DNA of 64,000 bases from Chryseobacterium endalhagicum. GTDB taxonomy: Bacteria > Bacteroidota > Bacteroidia > Flavobacteriales > Weeksellaceae. Below the pieces are notes generated by a model. The model saw nothing but the letters and a program-made list of their open reading frames with translations, searched no databases and was not told the origin of the DNA. Made by a program: the position numbers and the translations under genes. Location of the stretch: contig NZ_JAELVM010000001.1 in assembly GCF_016745235.1 (NCBI RefSeq), forward strand, positions 447,856-511,855, in the 5' to 3' direction. Positions 1 through 8,594 of the stretch are shown here, piece by piece (the first letter of the stretch is position 1; every line of letters begins with the position of its first letter).

Positions 1-1085
1 TTATAAAACTTTTGGAGATATTGAATTTCCAGATAAGATTTTAAACCGTTCTTAAACCAGTGGTTCGTCTGTTTATCAGCAATAATGCCTTCGTCAAGAA
101 CTTTTTTTGCAATAATTCCGAAGTAATCAAGATCTGTTTTTTCAGCATCCGTGAACAGCTGAAACCTGAACTTCCAGAACGAAATATCGTTGTTCCCAAA
201 AAAATCTTCCGACGATCTGAACTTTTCAGAAATAAAGAGATTTTTTGGAAGGTATCCTATTTTTTCTTTGATGAATTTTAAATGCAGCGGCAGATAAAAC
301 TCCAGATTCTGTTTCTCTTCCGGTTTCAGATTATATCCGAATTTGATTTCGGTATCTGATCCATCCAGATTGATTTTTATAGAAGGTAAACCGTTCTGTG
401 TGATCACAAATTCAGGATCAGAATCAAGATAACCCTGAAATGCATTCATCTGGATTTGCGGCAGATTACTTTCGATAAAACTGTTGGGAGGAAGATCGAA
501 GTTGACGGTCCAGTACGTATTGAAATTGACCGATTCCTCAATATCGTGATAGTTCCTTTTGGAAAAATTGTCCGGATCGAAATGATCCGGAACAATAAAG
601 AAATATTTTAATGCAGTCAGCTGATCGGATGTTCCGTACCCCGTAAATTTCTTATCGGGAAGGTCCATCTTATACTGAAGCTTTAATTTTATGCTTTTAC
701 CAGGCTTCAAAGCTTCTGCCAGAGGAAGAAAAAGATTCTCGTCTGCAGTAGAAGGAACTGTGACAGGCTCCTGCACTGAATTTTTAATTTGCAGATCAAC
801 AAGCTTACCAAGCTGTTCCTGTTTTGCAAAATGCAGATCACTGCTTCTGTCTTCCAGTTTTCTGTAAACTAAAGAGGTTCCTCTTTTATTATAGGCAGAC
901 ACCCAATTGAGAAGTTTCACCGAATGCAGGTCTTTATCAGAATGATTATAGTACACAATCTCCTGATTAACCTCCAGCGTTTTTCTGTCGGCAGATAATT
1001 TTGCTTCAATATAGATGCTGTCTTTCTGTCCGGAAACCTGTATAATTCCCCAAAACAAAACTAGGCAAGTGGTGATCTTTTTCAA
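1..1085 (-). CDS. Exported M1-like (gluzincin-type) peptidase homologue, N-terminal part
   Basis: The reading frame is open from a TTG start at 1085 to the window edge (361 codons seen), so the C-terminal part is missing. The TTG is chosen because it is followed directly by a signal peptide (KKITTCLVLFWGIIQVSGQ), there is no in-frame ATG near it, and an in-frame stop lies upstream. The rest looks like the beta-sandwich N-domain of M1 aminopeptidases (YYNHSDKDLHSVKLLNW, and a KYFFIVPDHFDPDNF stretch), followed by a helical part. Near the end, HWFKNGLKSYLEIQYLQ resembles the WxxEGxAxYxE segment of M1 enzymes, but I see no HExxH before it. It may be a non-catalytic member. Family assignment is by pattern memory only. 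Confidence 0.55.
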   Translation of the reverse strand, partial: MKKITTCLVLFWGIIQVSGQKDSIYIEAKLSADRKTLEVNQEIVYYNHSDKDLHSVKLLNWVSAYNKRGTSLVYRKLEDRSSDLHFAKQEQLGKLVDLQIKNSVQEPVTVPSTADENLFLPLAEALKPGKSIKLKLQYKMDLPDKKFTGYGTSDQLTALKYFFIVPDHFDPDNFSKRNYHDIEESVNFNTYWTVNFDLPPNSFIESNLPQIQMNAFQGYLDSDPEFVITQNGLPSIKINLDGSDTEIKFGYNLKPEEKQNLEFYLPLHLKFIKEKIGYLPKNLFISEKFRSSEDFFGNNDISFWKFRFQLFTDAEKTDLDYFGIIAKKVLDEGIIADKQTNHWFKNGLKSYLEIQYLQKFY

Positions 1086-1139
1086 TATCCTGTGATAAAG
1101 CCCAAATATAAACTTATTTTGAATATATTCAACAGGGTT

Positions 1140-2519
1140 TTAGTCTTGGATGGTATTTTTTTGCAAAGAATTAACATACGCATTCCAGCCCTCATTTTTA
1201 TAAGTCACAGCCGCGGTTTCAGGATCTTCAGATTTATAAATTCCTCTTCCTACAATGATAAAATCCGTGTGAAGCATTTTGAAAACATGATCCGGCGTAT
1301 TGTACTGCTGGCCTTTCCCATCTCCTGAATCGGCAAGGTTAACACCCGGAGTGAAAAGAAGCAGTTCTTCAGGAATCTGGTTCTGGGATACCGCTCCTAT
1401 GACATTAGGATGGGAGGAAGCTACTTTTAATGCTTCTTCACGGTAGCTGGCCGTTGTCAGTGCTCCTTTGGAAGACATTCCTACAATAGCTACAACGCCT
1501 ACATTTTTAAAGCAGTCCAGGGATTCAAATCCTCCAATCACCTGAGACGTCACGAAATCTGCCCAGTCTGTGATTTTAAACACACCGCTTGTAAACTGAA
1601 GCTCCTGTGTATTGCCGATATCAGCAAACTTTCTGTCTTCCATTAATAAGAACTGATGCTTTTCAGCTAATGCTTTTAAAGGAAGAATTGTTTTTTCGTA
1701 ATCAAAATCTGAAATAATATCGATATGCGTTTTCAATGCAATCACATGAGGACCCACTTTTTCAGCAAGAGCAAGTAATTCCTGTGTGGTGGTAACATCT
1801 GCAGATGCAATCAGGTTTGATTTTTTAGCCAGAGCTATTTCCAATAATTTTTTAGAAACCGAATGCTGTGCATGATCTAATTTCTGCTCGTAAGAGCTTC
1901 TTGTTTTTTCTTCAAACTGGATGTGATTCCCCTGTAAGAAATCCTGGATTCTCTTTACTTCTTCATCAGACAATTCTCCGGTTTCCTGAAGGATTCCGCA
2001 AACTTCTGAAATATTGAAAAGCGTATGAACTCTGTAACCTTTACTTTCCAGTAATTGTTTTCCGCCCTGCTCTCTGTCGAGAACCACAACGATATCAGCT
2101 ACTTTAAGGTCTTCCTGTTCTACTTCTGCAATAGTTTCAACAAGAGATTTTCCGGAAGTGATCACGTCTTCTACCAAAAGACAGTTCTGGCCTTTCTGAT
2201 AAATTCCCTCGATCAGTTTTTTAGTTCCGTAGCTTTTTGCTTCCTTTCTTTTAATAATTAATGGAATATAACTTTCCAAAGACATTGCAGTAGCCATCGG
2301 AAGTGCAGCATATGGCACTCCGCAGATTAAATCAAAATTATCCAGTGGAAGCATTTCCAATAAATAATTAGCCAGATTTTTTAAGATTTTAGGATCTGAA
2401 GCCAAAGGTCTCAGGTCTACATAAAACGGACTTTCGATGCCGCTTTTCAAGGTAAACCTTCCAAATTTGATGATGCCCAGCTTGTAGCATTCTAAGAAAA
2501 ATTCTTTTTTACTTTCCAT
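1140..2519 (-). CDS. pyrEF: Bifunctional orotate phosphoribosyltransferase / orotidine 5'-phosphate decarboxylase (UMP synthase-type fusion)
   Basis: Carries out the last two steps of UMP synthesis in the cytoplasm: orotate plus PRPP to OMP, then decarboxylation to UMP. Residues 1 to about 205 are the OPRT domain, with PRPP loop LLVEDVITSGKS at 114-125 and the LKSGIESPFYVDLRP substrate region. Residues about 215-455 are the decarboxylase, with LKTHIDI (Lys263) and the catalytic EDRKFADIGNT (Asp295, Lys297, Asp300), then TPGV and GQQYNTP phosphate-site motifs and VGRGI. The domain order and the decarboxylase motifs are those of the eukaryotic UMP synthase rather than of free-standing E. coli-type PyrF. 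At 459 aa it is about the length of animal UMPS. ATG start; a TAAATTTG promoter box lies 20 bp upstream. Confidence 0.93.
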   Translation of the reverse strand: MESKKEFFLECYKLGIIKFGRFTLKSGIESPFYVDLRPLASDPKILKNLANYLLEMLPLDNFDLICGVPYAALPMATAMSLESYIPLIIKRKEAKSYGTKKLIEGIYQKGQNCLLVEDVITSGKSLVETIAEVEQEDLKVADIVVVLDREQGGKQLLESKGYRVHTLFNISEVCGILQETGELSDEEVKRIQDFLQGNHIQFEEKTRSSYEQKLDHAQHSVSKKLLEIALAKKSNLIASADVTTTQELLALAEKVGPHVIALKTHIDIISDFDYEKTILPLKALAEKHQFLLMEDRKFADIGNTQELQFTSGVFKITDWADFVTSQVIGGFESLDCFKNVGVVAIVGMSSKGALTTASYREEALKVASSHPNVIGAVSQNQIPEELLLFTPGVNLADSGDGKGQQYNTPDHVFKMLHTDFIIVGRGIYKSEDPETAAVTYKNEGWNAYVNSLQKNTIQD

Positions 2520-2538
2520 TCTTTTTTATTAGATACTG

Positions 2539-2546
2539 CAAATTTA
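2539..2546 (-). promoter_or_regulatory. Promoter -7 box for the UMP synthase gene
   Basis: On the minus strand the sequence reads TAAATTTG, an exact match to the Bacteroidota -7 consensus TAnnTTTG, 20 bp before the ATG at 2519. No convincing -33 TTG was found at the usual spacing. Confidence 0.5.
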
Positions 2547-2590
2547 ATCATTTGAAATAAGGCTTAAAAATTTATCCGCAATTTGTCAAT

Positions 2591-2620
2591 AAAAAACCAC
2601 CCTGAGTTATTTCAGGATGG
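2591..2620 (-). terminator. Rho-independent terminator after the YkvA-like gene
   Basis: A 9-bp stem with one mismatch (CCACCCTGA at 2597-2605 with TCAGGATGG at 2612-2620). On the minus strand it is followed by a six-T run, just past the stop of the 2644-2985 gene. Confidence 0.7.
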
Positions 2621-2643
2621 CTTAATAATATTTCTGTAAATGA

Positions 2644-2985
2644 TTATTTTACAATTTCTGCGTCAATGACTTTCGTACCGTTCAGCCTCTGTTCTGCTTC
2701 CCACAGTAAGAATTTATCCACCTCTTTAATCAGTTTTGGAATCGTAAGCGATAATACCGCCAGGTCATCCATCACCCCTAAAACAGGGACTGCAAACTCA
2801 GGAAGAAGGTCAATGGGAGAGATGACGTATAAGATCCCGAGAAGCGGAAGGATAATATCAAGAGATTTCATAGGATAAACTCCTTTTCTCCATAATTTAA
2901 CCATTCTGAAAATATCAGGGATTTTTTTTACGAAACCTTTGTGGCTGATGGCTTCTTTTGCAAGATTCAATTTCGAATATTTCAT
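2644..2985 (-). CDS. YkvA/DUF1232 family small membrane protein
   Basis: 113 aa with the family's core: a basic N-terminal helix, then the hydrophobic segment SLDIILPLLGILYVISPIDL followed by LPEF, a short turn and VMDDLAVLSLTIPKL. The YxxSPIDLxPE pattern and the following DDL are the hallmark of DUF1232. The molecular function of the family is unknown. It is monocistronic by appearance, with a terminator immediately downstream and 84 bp separating it from the upstream tlpA-like gene. ATG start; the C-terminus is charged. Confidence 0.85.
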   Translation of the reverse strand: MKYSKLNLAKEAISHKGFVKKIPDIFRMVKLWRKGVYPMKSLDIILPLLGILYVISPIDLLPEFAVPVLGVMDDLAVLSLTIPKLIKEVDKFLLWEAEQRLNGTKVIDAEIVK

Positions 2986-3069
2986 TTTGTGTTTAGTTTT
3001 AATAAATTTTTCAACATAGTAAATTTCGCAAATTTTATACCAATAAACTATAAAATTTAGTTAAAAAAA

Positions 3070-3609
3070 TTACTTGATGATATTGTCAATGAACTGATGC
3101 ACAGTCTCTGTGTTCCAATCTCTGTAGGCATCCTCCTTTATGATGATTCTTCCATGCTGATCAATCAGGAAAGTAGTAGGGAATACTTTCGGAAGAATTT
3201 TTTCAGAAATAGGACTTTGAGCAATGTATACAGGAACGGTGTAATTATTTTCCTTTAAAAAAGCTCTTACGGCATCTTCCTTATCATTCATGGCAATCAG
3301 AACAAAATCTACATTTCCTTTTCTTGAATCGTATAACTTTTGGATCGTAGGCCATTCTTTTCTGCACGGCGGGCACCAGGTTCCCCAGAAATTAAGGAAA
3401 ACAGGTTTGTTTTTAAATGCTTTGAGATTCGTACTTGGTACATTGATTCCTTTAAGTTCAATGTCATAATCTTCCTCACTTACATGTACGGCATTTTCAA
3501 TCGTGGCGATCGGGAAAAACTGGTCCCTCAGGTACTCCTTTACGCCCGGAACAAAAGCCACCACACCAATAATGATGATAAGGACAAGATAAATGATATT
3601 CTTTTTCAT
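3070..3609 (-). CDS. TlpA/ResA-type thiol-disulfide oxidoreductase, membrane-anchored
   Basis: 179 aa. An N-terminal transmembrane anchor (about residues 4-20) is followed by an AhpC/TSA-Redoxin thioredoxin fold. The redox motif is WGTWCPPCRKEW with Cys79 and Cys82, and the cis-proline loop is KVFPTTFLID. Proteins of this type reduce periplasmic disulfides, often for cytochrome c maturation or surface-protein folding; the substrate cannot be told from sequence. It lies 46 bp downstream of another thioredoxin-fold gene on the same strand, so the two may be co-transcribed. Confidence 0.88.
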   Translation of the reverse strand: MKKNIIYLVLIIIIGVVAFVPGVKEYLRDQFFPIATIENAVHVSEEDYDIELKGINVPSTNLKAFKNKPVFLNFWGTWCPPCRKEWPTIQKLYDSRKGNVDFVLIAMNDKEDAVRAFLKENNYTVPVYIAQSPISEKILPKVFPTTFLIDQHGRIIIKEDAYRDWNTETVHQFIDNIIK

Positions 3610-3655
3610 GGGTTGATCTTTACTGTTATTTTCTGCCGTATGGATTCAATCTAAA

Positions 3656-4219
3656 TTATAATAATTCCAGGATTTCCTGAACGGAGTCTTTGCCTCTGTT
3701 TTTTGCATAATACAGCTGCAGGTCATTGTAGAAGCTGTCTTTCGGATACGCTTCAGGATCTGCTTTATACTTCATTAATAGTTCATAACCATATTTTGGA
3801 CGGGGACCCCATGAATTTTTCACATTGAAATCCTTGTCCAGAATAATAACTTTAGGAATAGATTCCGTACCGTTGGTCAGAAATTGGTTAATTAAGCTTT
3901 TGTCACTGTCTCTAAGGAAAATTTTCACTTCATTATGGCCTTTGAAAAAAGTAACAAGGGCCGGAACTGTGGCACTGGCATCCCCGCACCATGCTTCTGA
4001 AATAATGAGGATTTTTCCATCAAAATTCTTCGAAGCCAGTTCTTTCAGCTGTTCTTCATCCGGGACATACTTTTTCAGGGTTCTGTCCATTCTCTGAAGC
4101 CCAAGCTCGTAATATTGTTTGTATTCTGTTTCCTGCTGACTGGAAGGGTTTTCTAGTCTCTCCCTTCCGATGCGGATATATTCTTCAAAAGAAATACCCT
4201 GATCCCAGTAATTTTTCAT
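3656..4219 (-). CDS. Thioredoxin-family protein with a single-cysteine WCGDA motif
   Basis: 187 aa, no signal peptide, probably cytoplasmic. A helical N-terminal part (YWDQGISFEEYIRIGRERL) precedes a thioredoxin-like core with LIISEAWCGDASATVPAL, where Cys78 is not followed by a second Cys at the usual CxxC spacing. A cis-Pro segment, ESIPKVIILD, follows. Similar proteins in Flavobacteriia are annotated simply as thioredoxin family. With only one active-site cysteine, a monothiol or peroxidase-like role is more likely than dithiol reduction, which is inference. The stop lies 46 bp before the tlpA-like start, and aroC ends 17 bp upstream. Confidence 0.8.
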   Translation of the reverse strand: MKNYWDQGISFEEYIRIGRERLENPSSQQETEYKQYYELGLQRMDRTLKKYVPDEEQLKELASKNFDGKILIISEAWCGDASATVPALVTFFKGHNEVKIFLRDSDKSLINQFLTNGTESIPKVIILDKDFNVKNSWGPRPKYGYELLMKYKADPEAYPKDSFYNDLQLYYAKNRGKDSVQEILELL

Positions 4220-4236
4220 TACTAAAAATATTTATA

Positions 4237-5307
4237 TTAAAAATTATTGATGTTTCTTGTTTTGTTGATCAGGAACAGGTCAGCCAGTACAAATGCAGCT
4301 AAGCTTTCCACAATAGGAACCGCTCTCGGCACTACACATGGATCATGACGTCCTTTTCCTTCCACAGTAACAGGATTTCCGTATTTGTCCACGCTTTCCT
4401 GAGGTCTTAAAATCGTAGCCACCGGTTTGAACGCTGCACGGAAATAAATATCCATTCCATTAGAAATTCCACCCTGGATTCCGCCTGAAAGATTGGATTG
4501 AGTAGTAAAATCCGTATTGAAAGCATCATTATGCTCTTTTCCGGTCATTTTAGCACCGCAGAAACCGCTTCCGTATTCAAATCCTTTGCAGGCATTGATA
4601 TTCAGCATCGCTTTACCCAGTTCAGCCTGAAGTTTGGAGAAAATAGGTTCTCCTATGCCTACAGGAACATTTTTGATGACGCAGGTCACCGTTCCGCCGA
4701 TTGTATTGCCTTCTTTTTTGATTTCTTTAATTCTGTCGATCATTTTTTCAGCGGTCTCGGTATCCGGACACCGTACAGCATTGCTTTCCGTTTTTGAAAA
4801 GTCCAGAGCCTGATAAGGTTTTTCACAGAAAATATCACCTACGGAAGAAACGTACGCATTGATTTCGATGCCGGACAGAAGCTGTTTGGCCAAAGCTCCT
4901 GCCACCACCCAGTTGATGGTTTCCCTCGCCGAAGATTTTCCTCCTCCGCGATAGTCTCTGATCCCGAATTTCTGGTCATACGTGAAATCTGCATGACTGG
5001 GACGGTACGAATCTGCAATATGATCGTAGTCCTTAGACTTCTGATTTTCATTTTCTATAATAAAACCTATTGGGGTACCCGTAGTTTTTCCTTCAAAGAT
5101 TCCGGAAAGGAACTTTACCGTGTCGCTTTCTTTTCTTTGAGTGACAATAGCCGACTGGCCGGGCTTTCTACGATCCAATTCATATTGAATTTTATCGAAA
5201 TCTACCGTTAAACCTGCCGGAAAATTAGTGATGATACCGCCGTAAGCCACGCCGTGACTTTCTCCAAATGTTGTAAGACTGAGAAGATTACCTAATGTGT
5301 TGAACAT
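4237..5307 (-). CDS. aroC: Chorismate synthase
   Basis: Converts EPSP to chorismate with reduced FMN, the last step of the shikimate pathway. The 356-aa protein has the family's normal length and signatures: [20 protein letters not shown] at the N-terminus, [17 protein letters not shown], the [13 protein letters not shown] motif, and near the C-terminus [18 protein letters not shown] start at 5307. The downstream gene on the same strand begins 17 bp after the stop, so the thioredoxin-fold genes may be read through from aroC. Confidence 0.97.
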   Translation of the reverse strand: MFNTLGNLLSLTTFGESHGVAYGGIITNFPAGLTVDFDKIQYELDRRKPGQSAIVTQRKESDTVKFLSGIFEGKTTGTPIGFIIENENQKSKDYDHIADSYRPSHADFTYDQKFGIRDYRGGGKSSARETINWVVAGALAKQLLSGIEINAYVSSVGDIFCEKPYQALDFSKTESNAVRCPDTETAEKMIDRIKEIKKEGNTIGGTVTCVIKNVPVGIGEPIFSKLQAELGKAMLNINACKGFEYGSGFCGAKMTGKEHNDAFNTDFTTQSNLSGGIQGGISNGMDIYFRAAFKPVATILRPQESVDKYGNPVTVEGKGRHDPCVVPRAVPIVESLAAFVLADLFLINKTRNINNF

Positions 5308-5357
5308 ACTACAAAATTACCTATTTTTCTTCAGATAATAAAGTTTTGGGATTTGTT

Positions 5358-6989
5358 CTATTTATCGGTGTTTTTGATATTATTGATGATAGCTTCTGTC
5401 TCCTTTTTTTGCTGCGGTGTGAGTTTTTTCCAGATAAATCCTTTTCCGGGATTTTTTTCATCTATATACTGAGGAAAAATTTCTGCCTGTATGTCGTCCA
5501 GTACATATCCGGATGAAATGGCGGGAAGGGGAGTGTCGAAATTAAAAGGGTAATCTTTTGATATATTGAACTTTAAGTTTCCGGACTGAAAAGTATCAAA
5601 TTGATTGTAATGATAAGCAGAAGGCTTGTACAGCTGTTCTTTTTTGAATCCGGTCATAAAATTTCCGGGTCTGAAACTTGGGATCATCCGGCGGATGGAA
5701 GTTGGAAAAGTTAAAATTCCAATCACCAGGACACCTAAAACAGAAAAGAAAATCAGTGAGTTTCTTTTGCTAAAATGAATAAACAAGAGGAAAATAATCA
5801 CAAAAAACACATCAATAAAAAAGCGGTACTGCGCTGAAAAAGCCAAAACTAATACGCTTTTAATTAAAACTGAAATAAAAACCAATGTGATGATCTTGCT
5901 TTTTTTAATACAAGCGAAAACGAAAAACGCTGCCAGACTGAGGATAAAAAGAATATTGATTTTTGATTTGATTCCGTGTAGCTTCAACCAGTTGATGACC
6001 ATATCATAGGTTGAAAATTTTTGAATTTCCTCATATGTGTACTGCATATCGTACGTTTTCAGGATCGCATATTTTGATGATATTTTTAAAACTTCAGGAT
6101 TCGGTTTCCAGTTGAACCCGAGATCGGCTGCAGCAACAGGGAACACAGGATATCCGAAAGTCCAGATGTTTTTAATCATAAAAAGAAGAAGAATGCACAC
6201 TCCGAATGCTATATTTTTATAATTCGGTTTAAAAAGAAAAACAGAACAGAGAAATACAAATAACGGAAGCCAGATCATCGTAGGCTTTATCGAGAAAATA
6301 AAAACAGAATACGCAAAAAGCAGACTGATATTTCTGTTTCCTGCTATCATTTCATTTAAAATAATTAAAGACAGCGTAATGACGGGCAGATCCGGACTCG
6401 GTGATTGCGAGAAAAGAAGAAGTACCGGAATAAAGCACAGCTGGATCCAGCTTTTCCGTTCAAAAATATAAAGTGTATAAATGATAAGAAGAACGGTATT
6501 AATCCGTAAAAAAGGATCTGAAAAACCGGAGAATCCTGCCTGGAAAATATGCCATACCGACATCTGTCCCAGCGTAAGATCCAGATTGGAAATCCCTTTC
6601 ACCAGACCATATTCTGTAAGCCATTTAACCGTAGGAACATAGTACCCGAAATGATCCAGTATATAAGGATAAAAAGAACTACTGTAGGCAATAGCCAGAG
6701 AAATAGTACCGATCAGAAAGCCGTCTTTTTTTGAAAACCTTCCAAAATCCTGATATAGTTTTTCTTTGAAAAAAAAGAAAAGTCCGGAAACAACGAATGG
6801 AATTTCTACATATATATTAACAGGAATGAAAAAGGCCAGAGCCGTCCAGATCAGGCTGAGTCCCAATATTCCCATAATCATACTTCCTGAAATCCCAGAG
6901 AAGAGGGATCCGGTAAATCTTTCCAGAATTTTTCCCCAGCCGGCAAGGACCGACAGAATGAGAACCGAAGAGAGCAGGACTAATATCAT
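5358..6989 (-). CDS. Polytopic inner-membrane protein of unknown function (GT-C-like)
   Basis: 543 aa with roughly a dozen hydrophobic segments and a soluble C-terminal tail of about 100 residues (FDTFQSGNLKFNISKDYPFN onward). The general form, with a long loop after the first helices (SSSFYPYILDHFGYYVPTVK), recalls GT-C glycosyltransferases and the Leptospira LIC_10190-type membrane family, but I cannot assign a reaction. The ATG at 6989 is preferred to an upstream in-frame TTG at 7016 because a perfect terminator hairpin of the preceding gene covers 6994-7021 and would include that TTG. The gene therefore needs its own promoter or read-through. Confidence 0.7.
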   Translation of the reverse strand: MILVLLSSVLILSVLAGWGKILERFTGSLFSGISGSMIMGILGLSLIWTALAFFIPVNIYVEIPFVVSGLFFFFKEKLYQDFGRFSKKDGFLIGTISLAIAYSSSFYPYILDHFGYYVPTVKWLTEYGLVKGISNLDLTLGQMSVWHIFQAGFSGFSDPFLRINTVLLIIYTLYIFERKSWIQLCFIPVLLLFSQSPSPDLPVITLSLIILNEMIAGNRNISLLFAYSVFIFSIKPTMIWLPLFVFLCSVFLFKPNYKNIAFGVCILLLFMIKNIWTFGYPVFPVAAADLGFNWKPNPEVLKISSKYAILKTYDMQYTYEEIQKFSTYDMVINWLKLHGIKSKINILFILSLAAFFVFACIKKSKIITLVFISVLIKSVLVLAFSAQYRFFIDVFFVIIFLLFIHFSKRNSLIFFSVLGVLVIGILTFPTSIRRMIPSFRPGNFMTGFKKEQLYKPSAYHYNQFDTFQSGNLKFNISKDYPFNFDTPLPAISSGYVLDDIQAEIFPQYIDEKNPGKGFIWKKLTPQQKKETEAIINNIKNTDK

Positions 6990-7021
6990 AAAAAAAGATT
7001 GCTTAAAAATAAGCAATCTTT
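6990..7021 (-). terminator. Strong terminator after the glycine-zipper lipoprotein gene
   Basis: AAAGATTGCTTA pairs perfectly with TAAGCAATCTTT around a 4-nt loop (6994-7021), and on the minus strand it is followed by T residues. It sits only 19 bp after the stop of the 7041-7592 gene and directly before the ATG at 6989, which rules out the longer TTG-started version of the downstream gene. Confidence 0.85.
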
Positions 7022-7040
7022 AAATGTTATCGTGAAAATA

Positions 7041-7592
7041 TTAATTACGCGGTTGAACTCTTCCGTCTTTTCTGTCCCCGGCTCTACCGATCGTATAACC
7101 AGTGGCACCACCAACTACACCGCCGATCACGGCTCCAAGACCTCTGTTTTTCTTGGCAACAATGGCTCCTACTGCGGCACCACCTACGGCACCAATAGCA
7201 GTTCCTTTAGCTGCTTTACTCCATCCTTTTTTCTGGGTGGTTGTTCCCTGTGAAGAGCTGTTTCCGTTATCAGCATAGGTTCCGCCTCCTGAATTGGAAT
7301 TAGAGCCTCTGTCTCTGTATATTGTTTTCGTTTCTCTTATGATCTGAGGTTTTGAATTAGCTGCGGCAGCTGCCTGAGATTTTTTACTTTCAGAAATGCT
7401 GTCTACCTTTTTCTGTGCCTCGTACACTAATTTTTCTTTCTCAATGGCCAGCTTTTGTTTTTCTATATCAAGCTGTCTTGCCTGAAATTCAAGTTTTTGC
7501 TGTTCTAAAGATTTTTCAGCTGTCCTGTCGTCTTTTTTGCAGGCGGTCATTAAAATGACGGATAAAAAACCTGCTAATACTATCTTTCTCAT
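7041..7592 (-). CDS. Glycine-zipper lipoprotein with coiled coil
   Basis: 183 aa. The signal peptide ends in a lipobox (ILMTAC, lipidated Cys18). About residues 25-75 form a charged heptad-rich coiled coil (LEQQKLEFQARQLDIEKQKL onward), followed by a low-complexity Ser/Gly/Asn linker (SNSNSGGGTYADNGNSSSQG) and a C-terminal glycine zipper (AVGGAAVGAIVAKKNRGLGA, VIGGVVGGATGYTIGRAGD). Such zippers insert in or lie against membranes in outer-membrane lipoproteins of the SlyB/YMGG type. Role unknown; envelope structure or stress is a guess. Single gene with its own terminator. Confidence 0.75.
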   Translation of the reverse strand: MRKIVLAGFLSVILMTACKKDDRTAEKSLEQQKLEFQARQLDIEKQKLAIEKEKLVYEAQKKVDSISESKKSQAAAAANSKPQIIRETKTIYRDRGSNSNSGGGTYADNGNSSSQGTTTQKKGWSKAAKGTAIGAVGGAAVGAIVAKKNRGLGAVIGGVVGGATGYTIGRAGDRKDGRVQPRN

Positions 7593-7812
7593 AATTCAAA
7601 TTTTAATAAAGAGTCTCAGCCAAAACGGCGGCAACTTTCTATGTATTTTCAATTATGAAGCCAAAATTAAGTTAAGAAGTGTTAAAATGATGAATTTCTA
7701 TATAAATCTTCACTTTTGCTGGAAACCTGAATACTCCGTAAAGGGTTGTGGGTGGTGCGGGAATGTAATTTTAAGTTAATTAATACTTTTTATACAGTTC
7801 ACATGAATTGGC

Positions 7813-7820
7813 TACTTTTG
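7813..7820 (+). promoter_or_regulatory. Promoter -7 box for the small lipoprotein gene
   Basis: TACTTTTG matches TAnnTTTG and lies 21 bp before the ATG at 7842. It supports that start over the further upstream in-frame ATG at 7804, which lies before the box. Confidence 0.55.
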
Positions 7821-7841
7821 AAATACCAAAATTACTTTAAT

Positions 7842-8291
7842 ATGAAAATATCAATTTTAAAAGCAATGGCTTTTGCCGCTTTGTCGGTTGTTGCGGTTTC
7901 ATGCTCTTCCAATGATGATATAACGGCGGATGTACAGCCACAAACGAAAACCGATCTGTCTAAAGAAGCTTCCAAGACAAAAACCTATAAACTGAGATTC
8001 GGTCTTATTTCTTTGGATGGAACCAAAACGCTTTCAGGAAATCATGATGTCGGAAGTTTCCTGGCTGAAAATACGGTGACAGGTGTGGTTTATGATACCT
8101 ACTACAGTGGCGGTTTTCAGACGCTTCCGGGATATTATGAGGGAATTCCGGCTGGTGATTACACATTTTCTGCTATGCAGGGGCAAGGCGGCTGGACCGG
8201 GTATGGATCTGTAACGGGAACGGTATCTGATGCGCAGGTAGATGCGGACGGTTATGTTACGGTGTATATTCCGGTAACCTGGGCGGAATAA
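7842..8291 (+). CDS. Small lipoprotein of unknown function
   Basis: 149 aa. Signal peptide MKISILKAMAFAALSVVAVS with lipobox VAVSC, then an acidic linker (SSNDDITAD) that fits export to the surface or periplasm. The mature part is rich in Gly, Tyr, Thr and beta-strand patterns (YYSGGFQTLPGYYEGIPAGD, GGWTGYGSVTGTV), suggesting a small beta-sandwich domain. No family recognised. The start is set by the lipoprotein signal and by the promoter box 21 bp upstream. A terminator hairpin follows at 8322, so the gene appears monocistronic. Confidence 0.7.
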   Translation: MKISILKAMAFAALSVVAVSCSSNDDITADVQPQTKTDLSKEASKTKTYKLRFGLISLDGTKTLSGNHDVGSFLAENTVTGVVYDTYYSGGFQTLPGYYEGIPAGDYTFSAMQGQGGWTGYGSVTGTVSDAQVDADGYVTVYIPVTWAE

Positions 8292-8321
8292 TTTTGTGAG
8301 AGAATATTTCATCCATTCATC

Positions 8322-8344
8322 AATCCCTCAACATGGGGATTTTT
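8322..8344 (+). terminator. Terminator after the small lipoprotein gene
   Basis: AATCCC (8322-8327) pairs with GGGATT (8336-8341) and is followed by T residues, 30 bp after the stop. The second hairpin at 8510 is therefore likely to end a different transcript. Confidence 0.6.
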
Positions 8345-8462
8345 AAATGAATTTAGCACAATTTGTAATTTTATTCACTTTGTGTGGAAATTTGCATTAC
8401 ATTTAACGTATAAAGCTGTCAGTTAGTACGGTAAAAAAATAAGGCATTTATTGCCGACGGAT

Positions 8463-8534
8463 TCTGTTTGGATTTTTCTAAATAGATTTTTTCATCATTT
8501 GTGTTTTTAGGCCTCCTTTTTGGGGGCCGTTTTT
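8463..8534 (+). ncRNA. Putative small transcript unit 1 (shares a motif with the 9.7 kb unit)
   Basis: No ORF. A weak -7-like box (TCTGTTTG, 8463-8470) precedes TTTTCATCATTTGTGTTTTT (8487-8508) and a GC-rich terminator (GGCCTCC 8510-8516, GGGGGCC 8522-8528, then T-run). The 20-nt element and the hairpin recur almost unchanged at 9727-9775. The promoter part is doubtful; the terminator is convincing. Confidence 0.3.
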
Positions 8535-8547
8535 ATTTCTTATAGAC

Positions 8548-8574
8548 AAAAAAAGCTCCCCATTTCTGAGAAGC
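8548..8574 (-). terminator. Terminator after the glycosyltransferase gene
   Basis: On the minus strand GCTTCTC (8574-8568) pairs with GGGGAGC (8561-8555) through two G-T wobbles, followed by seven T residues. It lies about 20 bp beyond the stop of the 8595-9428 gene. Confidence 0.65.
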
Positions 8575-8594
8575 CCTTTATTAAATATTGAATG

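Noticed and set aside
8034..8312. 92-codon minus-strand ORF under the small lipoprotein gene
   Set aside because: Shadow of the plus-strand lipoprotein gene, which has a signal peptide, promoter and terminator.
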